Source: Nemopilema nomurai
Taxonomy: Eukaryota > Cnidaria > Scyphozoa > Rhizostomeae > Rhizostomatidae
Assembly (NCBI GenBank): GCA_003864495.1
Contig: ML133409.1
Location: 1,814,420-1,878,419, forward strand
Direction of reading: 5' to 3'
Length of the DNA stretch: 64,000 nucleotides
Shown here piece by piece: positions 23,701 to 35,700 of the stretch; within the stretch, counting starts at the first letter, position 1; the number at the start of each line of letters is the position of its first letter. The notes under the pieces are model-generated. The model was not told the origin of the DNA, did no database searches, and was given only the letters and a program-made list of their open reading frames with translations. A program made the translations under genes and the position numbers.

Positions 23701-26700
23701 GGAATACTTTGCTATCGAAATGTGAATCATTCTTGTTTATAATTTCCAATCAATCGAGTCAAAACGAATCCGACTTCAGCAAGTTCTTTCAAAGGCGTCA
23801 ATGCGGATGGGTCAACATGCTGTGGTGCCGCGGAAATTTAGAATTGCGAAAATTTTCAAATAGAATAATTCGTAGACGACGCCTCAAGAAAAAATTGTAC
23901 GGCTTTTAACACGCCAAAACCCCGACTTGGAGATAGGGATTTGACCAGGTCTTTCGTTGTTCTCTATCTCTACGTGTGTACCTAATGCGGACGTAGGCCA
24001 TCGATCCCTGCCACTTCCTCTTGTTTCCCTCCAATTGGCCCATCTCCATACTACTCTGTCGTATGCATTTCTCTTCTAACCGCACACACAGACAATCTGC
24101 GGACCATCTTCTCATCTCTACCGTTGTGAAGAACGTGGTAATAAAACGCTATCACTGGGTGGGCATTTTAGTGCTTTCAGTAAACCCGTCAAAGTACTCA
24201 ATGCTTCTTGAAAATAGAAACGTAATTCATCCATTTTATTAAGTGATGTTTTTGTTTTTTACCCTCTTCAAGTCTGACCGAATTGGGGCTGATGAAAATA
24301 TAAATGAGTTTGAAGGAAAAACGCAGAAAGAAATTGAAGAGATCGTGGAAGAAAAAAACCTTCAAATTGGCACACAGATTCTTCAAATGGTATTGTATTG
24401 AACTTTTTGTGGTTTCTTCAATGATATGATATACCAGAATCAGATAAAAGTATTGCACAAAAGTCACTGATATCCAACAGCCATACAACCTGCATATAAG
24501 ATGCTACCATTACATTGTCAATATGTATTTGATAATGTAAACATGATATCATGTGGATTAATTGATAGCGCTTCTGTTTATTTTACAACGTTCATCGTTG
24601 AATCTACTTTTGCACTATGAAGACAATATTCAGTATAGTAGGGCTAGGAACGTCCAGTTTATCTTGAAGTGTGAATGATTTTGTAAACATAAAGTGTGTG
24701 CGTTGATGAAATTATGTGAGATACCTCTGTAAAGCCCTGAGGCGAAATTGCGCTGTCTCGAGGATTCATCGATTCCTATTTGTGCTTGCTTCCACCACGC
24801 CCTTTATCCCCATGTATCAACTATCTTGAGGGAAAGATTTGAAAACTTTGAAGCCATCAAATGGAAAGAATCATCGAAGTTAACAAAGTTACGCTACAAC
24901 CAAACCTATAATGGCGTAAATCTATTTTATAAATGCGTCTCTCTTCACAATACTTTCATTTCCTCAACTTGCTTTGATTGACGTTGTTTGCCTCTGCAGG
25001 TTGGCGATATTCCTGATGCCGACTTGAAGCCGCCAGAAAATGTCATGTTCATTTGCAAGTTGAATCCTGTTACTTCTGCAGACGATTTAGAAATCATATT
25101 TTCAAGGTTCGGAAAGATTTTAAGGTAAGGCATAGATTTAATACCGGTAAAATACGTAGTTATTTGTGAAGGTGTCCCTTTGCAAATTGAATCCTGTTAC
25201 TTCTGCAGACGATTTAGAAATCATATTTTCAAGGTTCGGAAAGATTTTAAGGTAAGGCATAGATTTAATACCGGTTAAATACGTAGTTATTTGTGAAGGT
25301 GTCCCTTTGCAAATTAAAGTTTTCCAACGTCTAACCTACTTTGATTTGCTAACTGTTCGTGCAACCGAAAATGTAATATAACTGTCGAAAGTGTCATCAA
25401 CCAAGCCGACAGAAATTACCGTTATTCGGAAGCTAGATCAGGCCCCACGTGAAGGTGGAACTTCTTCGAGTACAAGTTCAAGAGTTTGCCACCGAGGGAC
25501 AACAATGGCACAGTCAACGTAAAAGCAGCCAGAGCTGTCACACCAGAGCCAATGATCTTGCCCTGCCATGTTTGAGGTATGATGTCACCGTAGCCGATCG
25601 TCAGCACAGTCTGCACCGCCCACCACATCGAGTCTGGGATGCTCTTGAACTTCGTTTTGGGTTCCGCCATCTCGGCGTAAAATGCCATGCTTGCCCAGAA
25701 GACGCTGGTCAGTAGAATGTACATGCACATGGTCAGTATGTCGAGGACACAGTTATTGAGGATGTTCACTACTGTCGCCATTGTATTGTTCTTAACCGCT
25801 AGGCGCACCACTCGTATTATCCTTATAATACGGACGATCTTCAACAAAGTGACGTCATACAATTTCGAAGGGTCCACGGCAAGGATGACGAAAAATGGCA
25901 AAAACGCCGTGAGATCTATGACATTTAAGGCTGAAACCATAAATATGATTTTCTTAGGCGAGGCAAACAGTCTGAGGGTGTATTCAATGCAGAAAAGAAT
26001 GTTGAGAACGAGCTCTGTCAGGAAATACGGGTCGTCAAAGAGCTCGCCTTTTCGCGTTCGGGCCACAGATGGCATCGTTATAGTGCAGGCTAACACAATC
26101 GAGGCTAGAACCATGAGAGAACTGATCATAAGGTACACCACCGCAGTGAGGCTGGTTTCCTCGCTCTCCATTGTTCTGTAAAGCATTTCCTGGAACCGGA
26201 AGTGAAACACCACGTTTTGATCCTGGGATTGGATCGCCAGCCCGTCCTGCAGTTTCACTTTGTTTATGGCATGCTCGTCAAGCTCAAAGTGCCTACATTC
26301 CCGCAGAAATTCCTCGGGTGATATGAGGGAAGGCCGCGACAATATCCCATTTGACTGATAGTAGAACAGGATAGCATCGAATGTTTCTGCTCTGCAGTAC
26401 AAAGATATCCCATTGTGCGTCTCCTGCAAAACCTGCCTGGCTTTCTTCCCGAGTAAGGTGTCAGGAAAGCGGCAAAGTGTATTCATTGTAGTCTCGTATT
26501 GAGTACCACGAACATTTATCAGAACTCGATCAGACATCTTGGATAGCACTTTCACTCAAATTGCCTGTTCCGTTTTCGCATCAGATCGCTGGCCTGAGCT
26601 GGCAGTTTATCGGCTGTTGACCTGGCCTATGTACGAATCCATCTATTGGATATGCGCTGCATAGGATATCCTCAGATATATTTTTTAATGATGTTATTTG

Positions 26701-29700
26701 ATCACCAGATTTCGCTAAACCCGTTTGTCGTCAGAGAAATTTTATCTGTTGCACGATTTTCCAATCCACGGATAATCCTGTCCAGCCTTTGAAGTATCTT
26801 CGCTGTGATGGCTTTCTTTGGACGATTACATGTTTCTCTAGATTGAATGATTGACTGGCAGGCTAGATGCAACTTGATTTAAGAAATGATGCTTTCCTCC
26901 TGTTGTCCATTTTGGCAGCCTTTTTTTTGCAAAAATCGTCATACGTATCACTAGTTCTGGGAAGAATCGCTCGTTAATCAATGTCAACCGAAGAAGACAG
27001 TGATTATGTGATCACGATAATCATTTTAGAGCTTTTCCTTATCATTTGTTTCATCATCTTATCAAGTAAAGCAAGGCCTGCTTCAATTTATTATTTATTT
27101 TTCTTCTGTTCCTCTGCTTCTAAAGATCTGCTCAGGTTTTCCAGTACAGTTGCCTTGTTTTCTCGGATTAGCTTCACCATTCAAATTTCCTTTCTTTTCC
27201 TTGTCAGTTTGTGATTTTCAGAAGCTGAACACCTGATCTGAACGCCGACCAACCAACTCCTTTTTGATCAAAATCTTCTTTCCTTGTTATCCTTGATTTT
27301 TGGACGCACTCCCCATCCTGTTTGGCTTATCTTCTCTGTTATGCTCACTTGCATTCATGTAATCTAAAAGCAAACAAAATTTCACAACTTGTGTTCAGTG
27401 AAAAAGATTTTTACGAATGTTCTTTTTAATATTTTGCTGAATCTATCTATTTATGTGCCGATTTGTATTAGCTCTTTGTTTGATAAATACAAACAACTCA
27501 TTCAAGTCGTTTGGTGCTTACGATGAAAGAGAGAATTTTTGTTTTGAACGTTTCATAAACGCACAACAAAAAATTTGTTGCTGAAGAAAACTCCATGGCA
27601 ACAAGCAAATACAACATCTCGATGAAATGGCGGAGTCATATTGTGTTTTTTCAAAGATTACAACTTTTTATTTTCTTAACTGTCTAGTAGCTCTGATTTA
27701 GAACACCAGATAAGGCGCAAGAAAAGTGGACCTTGCAATTAAACAGATTTGTAAAAAGCAGTCGGATTTTGATTCCGTCGCTGCGCAATTTGTGTTTATA
27801 TAAAAGAAGTTGTTTGGCCGCTTTTGGGTCGACCTGTTGCTAATGTCTAGGATGACCCGGTTTTTACAAATCTTTTCAAAACCATTTACGCCTTCAATTT
27901 GCCATGTTGCTTAATGTTGTTGGAAATTCAATAATGCTCTCATTTTGTAAAAGACAATAAGACAAGGTCTGTTTTGAGTGGGTTTTGCCTGACCCACAGA
28001 ACGGCCGATGCTGAAGCAAAAATTCTGGTTTCAGCCCGGAGAAGAGCCCAGCTGAAACACCTAGTGTGCACGTGCCCTAAATAGGCATAGTTTAGAAGAA
28101 GGTTTACACTGTATTTACGTCAATGGTACATAAATCAGTAAATGAATGGTCTTTTTATAGAGGCAGCTGTTGTAGATGGACATATATTCATGCACCACGT
28201 ATTTAGAGTCACAAGTATCTAACGTTTAGAAAAACCAAATGCAAAACTTTCCTGTTAATTTACCCTGGCTGGTAGGCGAAGCTTATCCTCCATCGTTGTT
28301 TAAGCGACCCATTCCCAGTATTTACGCACTGCTGGTTTTCAGTCTTAAGGACTAAAGACTTCATTTACGTTTCGCAGCTAATTATTAATCCAAGCGGTGC
28401 CATTGGTATCCCCTTTTTTCTTGATGCACAATATCCTCAACTCCTTCCAAAATCATGGGCTAGGAAACATAGGCCGCAAAATCCGGGGCTCTTAGCGAGG
28501 GCCGATCTGGGCTCCATGTCAACCCTCTCACGATCTGTGTAACCTCATCAGCGATAGACAGACAACACCTTTCACCACACTTCCTCTCTTTTCTGGTCCT
28601 CAAAGATCTCATTATGATTCGGAAGCCGCAGTTTTTAGCCCGGGATTTTCCTTTAAATTGCGACTATAGCTGGATTATTGTGATTGTCCACAAGGACTAT
28701 AGAACGGAGCATAATGTGATTTAGAAGAACGAAGCTCCACAACTCGCCCTGCTAGGATTTTGAGCATTGCCGTGCAGTGTGACGGTGCTCCATCCACCAA
28801 TTCAAACATCACGTGCAAGATCGAGCTCTTTAAGTGTGTTCAATGATTCAACGCTTAGGTGTGTTCAACGTGTGGTTATTGCACCATACGCAGAGATTTT
28901 AGTATGTTCTACACATTGTTCCCCAAGCACGTAAAGGCCAATATACGTTTCTACCCAGGCTTCTGTCGAGAGTACCTTGAGGGAATAACTGGATAACAAG
29001 GAGCTTTCAAGTACCAGTGTGATGCCGTTCTAGTCCCTTGTAAAAACTCCGAGCTTGAAAAGAGTGAAAGCTTTCATTCTCCAGAACGAAGCACAGACAA
29101 ACAATGAACTGTACACTGCTCGTCGACTGGTACTGTAGTCTCTATGTAGATGACCTTGTTTGCTATCTTCGTCGCCACTTGTCAAACCGTTTCTAGCTAA
29201 TGGATTTGGCTAGTACAAATGGCGTCAAATGTTGAAGCGAGGCCAATCTGTAATGGCAGCAAGGCAACAAATTGCTACAGAGAGAGGCCTAGAAGGACCT
29301 CATTCAACTTGCAGCTTAAACTGAGACCACTTTGTTTTATATTTCATTTCGACTCCCACTAGAAGCATGTTGTGGTTAAAACTCAACTGTATTTTCTACG
29401 TGTGATTCACATGCACATGCAATCTTTATGCACACGCCTTCAGACATCGCAGTAAATATACAGTATTGAAGAGCCACTCTGAGCAAAAAATCTTCTGTTT
29501 TCCAGTCATAGCCATTCTGTTGGCTATTTACCGATCATTTATAGTGTAATTAATATAGCAAGAGCCGCCCATGAACATTGGTTGCCTCTGATGTCGCAGA
29601 AGAAGAAAAGACGATATATCGATTTGAAATATCAAATAATTTCGACTTACCAGATTGCACTTTGATAAATTGTCTTTAACAAAATCTCACCACGTCTGTA

Positions 29701-32700
29701 GAGAGATTACGTTTTCTTGTCATTTACGTATTCTTGCAGCACGCACTAAAAGGATTCCACCTTCAAGTATTTCTTTCGCATGAATGTTTCAGACTACCTT
29801 AGCTGTGCATCTGGTATGTGATGCAACATCAACTCGCCAAGATCTTCAATTTTTGCAGTTCGCTTTGAAAACTTTAATCCTAAATGCAATCGAGCGCTAA
29901 CAGATCTCGCTAATCTACTTAGATATCTTGTATGATGAAGCTGAACCGTTTTCTCGTTTGTTTCCCAAATGCTTTGCCTTTCTTTGACTTCTTCGCGTAT
30001 GCATAGTGCACTTTTTTTCAAAAGAAAATCCTTTTTAGCAATTATTGTTGTTGTTCTTTTCAGTTTTTATAATGTGGTTTAGTCTTAATACAGTTTACTT
30101 TGAGGAAAGAATGCGTCAAGCTTTTGGAAATGAAACAAATGGATTTGTGAATTCTCATGATTATCTTTTCGTGGTGATACGTCTTAGCAATTGCTTTATT
30201 GTGCAGGAGAAATGGCTTTATCGTTCCTCTTCTTGCCGGCATCCAGTTATTAGTAAGTTGATTTGATGAGAAAAGCGGACGTCAGTTCGAATGCTAGTGG
30301 TAATCCCAACGAGAAAAGCATTGCCTGTAATCTGCATGGTAATCCCCTCAAAAACTGTACCGAGACCGAGGCTGCAGGGAACCGAGGCTGGCCAGTGCAA
30401 TGCCAAATGGATCACGTTGGTCGATTTATCAGTGCTTGCGTTGAAACTTAACCGTGTCTCTGCTGTGTGAAATTCTCTTGGAAGATTACAAGATGCGCGA
30501 TCGAAAAACATATTCAATGTCAACAGTTCTCTATTTGCTCTCTCAGATTGACGTTATCGTACCAAACTGATGGCTAACTGGATTTTTTCTTGAAAGGAAC
30601 CTGGCCCTGTGGCCAAAGTTTTTCATCACTGAAAGAGATCTCCATTTCTGAAATTTTTCCATCAGGAATAGCAAAAGCAGTTTCGTTATGCTCCAAAGCA
30701 AAACGAATTAAAAACACACTGGGTAAAGAGTTCTTTCTGGTAGATTTATGGTAGGATTATTTGGAGACTGGTGTAGTGTCACGAGTCGCATCACTGCGAA
30801 GTGAGCTTAGAATGTTTATAGAGAACCAATCTGCAGCTGTGTAGAATTGTCATCGTTAGGCCTGTCCTTTCTGCTTGCCATTTGAAGAAGGCGTGTTGAA
30901 TCTAGATTTTGTCTTATGGTTTGGTTAGCTTATGTACTATAGAAATAGTTCGCGGTCCAGAAATATACCTCTATTCTCAATGCGAACAATATCTGATTGC
31001 CTTTGGAGCTTGAGGCACGTACAGTTGGTTCATATATTCACGCCTGTTCAACTCCCTCCTATTCTCCTAAAAGATCGCTTTTCACATGCTTTGTAGCTAT
31101 GTCAGTGCAACCGGGCAATGGACATTCATAGCGGTCTAACGTGCCTAACTAATAAACGGTCAAAGCGCTGTTTTACCATTCGTCATACCTTACTGATGTC
31201 ATGAACATTTTCAAGAATATTTATTTACAACACAGACTCGCGGAAAGTGAAAATGAAAGCTGACTCACGTAGATGAAAATGGAGCTCTAGAGCATTCCGT
31301 CTATGTCAGAATCAGCAGTTCTTCAAATCAAGTCGCGAATTGCAGACAATTCACCTACGCACCATCTCCAGGTCAACATAAACAATTGTTCACTTAGTTG
31401 ATTATTGTTGTTGTCACAAGAAAAAAAGCGCTGCTAGGACTTTTGACGCATCCATAATTGATGTTCCCTACTTGAGAGTCATCTCTTGTCAACTTGCAAA
31501 CAACAGATCGTTCGTCTGTATTTATACTTTTGCACTTGAAAAATAAAGTTATTGGTAACAAGTTTAAGATCTTTCACTTCCTTAATTAGGTTTCTCTCCT
31601 TTTTACAAAACCCAATCCACTATTCACAAGTGGCGTACTTTCTTAAACAAAAGAAGGAGATTTTACTTTTTAAGTAGTTCTTGCTTTTGAATCGTAATCC
31701 CATGTTTTGTTTTTAAAACTTGACTAGATGGCCTATGCCTTTAGATCAACTTTATGTTCACTGTGATGTGCGTTTGCCATGTTACCGCCTGCAACTCTAA
31801 AATAACCCTAAACATTTCCTGCTGTTCTTCAGTCTGATAACAAATGGTCATCACAACAGCAATTTCATGTGTTTAAATCGAAGTTTAGCACCGGCCTCCT
31901 GCCTGCTCACATCTCTAGCTGCTTGGTCTCTTTTTCTTTATTCCATAATTTCATCAATAGCGACTCTACACGCCTCGCTCTTTCTCATCGCAGCGAACGC
32001 AGTACCTGCAGACTGAATTCAAATGTTTGCTCAAGTTCACCTTCTTTAGAATGAATTTGCGAGCACACTATCCGATGTCGTTTTCATTATTGTCATATTG
32101 TCAAGAAGAATATCGTCAACTCTGTCATCATCATGTAACGTACGACATCCTTGCAGCAGTCACTTCATATTGCCGTGATTAGCTACTTTAACTTTGTTTC
32201 CGTGATCACTAATCACTGTCATCACCGCTAATAATCATCGCGATCAATCTTAATCATCTCTGTCACCATGATTACCGGTCATTGCAACTGCTATTATCAG
32301 TAATGGTCAAAATCCACTTTAGCCCTCTTTGTTATCATGATTAGCAATCGCAGGATCACCTTTTAATGATCGTCAAAATGATTATCCTTGCCATCATGAT
32401 TCCCGATCATTACCGCTACTGTCATCAGTAACTGCTTTAGCTTATCTTCATCGCATTGATCATGATCTGTGTCATGATAATTACCGATCATTATCATCAC
32501 TATCATCAGTCGTTATCACGATCACCCTTGATGACATTGACCATCAATATTGCAGTTTATATCACCTCCGTTATCAATTATTGTCAACCATTGATAATCA
32601 CTATCTGATCACATTCGTGTGAGTCTACTTTAGAGTGCCTTCGTATTTTCGATGGCGAAAGTATTTTGGTGAAATTTGAAGTAAAGTACTAAATTTCAAG

Positions 32701-35700
32701 ACACTTGGATAAATATTGGGCATCTTTTGACATTATGGAGAATTTTTTGTCTTTTAATCTTCACAGTATGAGGATTTTTTTGCTTTTACGCGTCATTTCG
32801 GCTTATTAAGAATACTAGCGATGACGGAATTCCGACTTCATAGCTAAATACCTTCGGATAGCGTAATGAAATATGTTCAATTGCTATGACACTAGGTAAG
32901 GATATCTCAAAGCTTGTAGATCTTCAAAATTGTCATCTACATATATCGGACAAAAAAATTTTCCCCATGATTAGGCCATAGGTAACTTTTCCCGAGCAAT
33001 TCGGCAATGTTTTTGTCTGTGAGAGTTTCAGTGTTTCAAATCTCTCAAAGCCAGATACAACTAAACAAGTTACAAATTTGCTGTGATATGCCAGTCTGTG
33101 AAGCTGTTCATAACAGTCAAACATTGTCAAAATGAACAGTCATTTGAGGAAAACTTTTCGCCTATCAAGTACTGATTTAGGCTGTTAGATGTATTATAAA
33201 CTCTATCGCCATATATTATCAATTGTTTTTTGCAAATTTATTGTTTTATTGTTTATTAAAAATGTTCAAAAGTTGATTTTTGATCATCATAAACTATTCT
33301 AAGAAACACTTTTATGAATCCTGTTTATCTGGGTTTTACTTTTCCAATTGCAAAACATCTAGATAGGAGAACAATGATGGAACTACGATAATATGGATGT
33401 TTTCATTAAAAGGATCCGCTTAGATTAATCCATATACGAAACATACCTAGCTAGAGCGTTTTCATTTTGCAAAGCGTCTTTACAGAATTCTTAAATACGC
33501 TCTGCTAATCGAAGTAAGCGTTCCAATGTTAATACCCTTATTTTTCTTCTTTGAACCATTTATTTGAATTTTATTTTCCTTAATATTGGATCGATGGGCC
33601 TAAGCGTTTTAATCTTGCTTTCATGGCAATTTAACTCTGGGATATTTCCACCAATGCCTGTTAGGTATCGCTGCCTACGATTCTAAGCCGTAAGTTAGTT
33701 CATTCGAATCAGTACTTGACAGCCAAATGGTATTGCCATCTGCATAGTTGCATAAGTTGCTTTTGTTAAAATCCAAAGAGATCATTCGTGTACATGTTTA
33801 AAAGCAATGGGCCAAAGATTGATTCTTGCGGAACCTGCTTCATCTCTATTTGAGTTTCGCAAAAATTTGAGTTTACTTTTTCTCTCTGTAAACTTTTATT
33901 TAGATAACTATACGTGAATCCTATAGCGCTTTCGCCGGCACCGTAAGATTTGGGTGTTACAAATGTGCGAGATTAACAATCAAATGCTTGTGATTGTAGA
34001 TTTGACTGTATTTGTACTGTGGGCAGAGGCTTTGTAGATAGTTCGGTTTCAATGTCACAAGATCCTCTTCTTACCCTCTCTTTCATATTTCGACTTTTGT
34101 TGGAAATGTCTTGACGGAGGCCTGGACTTACTAAAACTGTGTTTTATTTCAAATAAGACAGTACATTAACGGATTCTTGTTTTGCAGATGACTAATATTA
34201 TTGCAATTTTCTTATTGGATTTGAAAAAAGTACCGAAAGTAATAATTTTTTGTGTTCACCTCTTTGAGCTTATCGAGTAGTTAGTGAACAGTAAGGTGCC
34301 TGCTAGAATGCTCTAGGCAGTCCTCACTGGTTCTTCACTATAAAATGTTTTAGGGTTAAGGCTTTGCTTGTCCAAAGGGGCTGTTTTCTTAGAAATCCGT
34401 TTTATGAATCTTTTCATAGAAGCTATAACGCTTAAACAACCCGTTCATGATGCCTAAACACATTTGGTTCTTTCATTTCTTCCTCCATATTATTTTCATT
34501 TTTGGAAATATTTGACGATTTTTAATTGCTTTCAGTAAATGTTTAGCCCGATAGCTGGTACTGCGACCTCTTTTGAGACATTGTTTTGAAACGCAACAAT
34601 GACCGCAGCCTTTCAGATGGAGGTAATCACTGCGCCTACCAGTCGGTCATGGTCGTTAACTGGTGCAGAATTCATTCAAGTCTGAGTGATTGTTTCTTTA
34701 ATCGGAAGTCAGGTGTTTCTCTATTCTGAAGTCAAGTGTTTCTTTGCTCTGAAGTCAAGTGTTTCTTTACTCTGAAGTCAAGCGTTTCTTTACTCTGATG
34801 TCAAGCGTTTCTTTATTCTGAAGTCAAGTGTTTCTTTACTCTGAAGTCAAGTGTTTCTTTATTCTGAGTTCAAGCGTTTCTTTATTCTGAAGACAAGTGT
34901 TTCTTTACTTTGAAGTCAAGTGTTTCTTTACTCTGAAGTCAAGCGTTTCTTTATTCTAAAGACAGGTGTTTCTTGACTCTGAAGTCAAGAGTTTCTTAAA
35001 TCTTGAGTGAAGTGTTTCTTCGTTCCGTAACTGATTATCAAGATACATAGAGCATTCTTTAGTCTTGCTTGATCGTCCTCAATCATCGATCATAATCACG
35101 TGAATCATAATCACGTGAATCATAATCACGTGAATCATAATCACGTGAATCATAATCACGATTATTAGCCATGCGATCACATTCGCTGCTTCGTAATCAC
35201 TGCATGACTGCTTTGTCTGCTCTTTCGTATTTCATGACAGGTGCTGAGCATTTCTTGAGCATTGTTTAGAATTTTTGCGCTTACTTGCACCACAATTGTT
35301 GTCACTTACATCTTGTTCTTTTTTAGAGTTTTAGTAACAGTTGTTCCCAGATTAGACGTTTTTGGAGATTATCATTATTTTTCATAATTTTCCTTAATGT
35401 TCAAACATTTGTTCGTGAGTTAAAAAGAACGGCATCGGAAAGGAATAGAAGTGGATTTATCTTTTTCAAAATCTCTCGAGTATGGTAAAGTAGTGAATTA
35501 TATAAGACACTGTGTGACTTATAAGACTGTCCATGTTTTTAGTGAGCAACTAAACAGGCATTTTTGACACATTGGTTGGTTTGTAGAAAGAAGATCTCAT
35601 TTTGCTTGTTCAACAACGCTGCTATGTGCCTTGCGATCACAATTGATACTTTTGAAACTGTTATTGTCCTTAACCTAATATATACTTGATTCGCATAACT

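Noticed and set aside
23906..24115. Minus-strand 69-codon frame resembling the tail of a retrotransposon protein
   Set aside because: The resemblance is vague, without any reverse transcriptase or endonuclease motif nearby.
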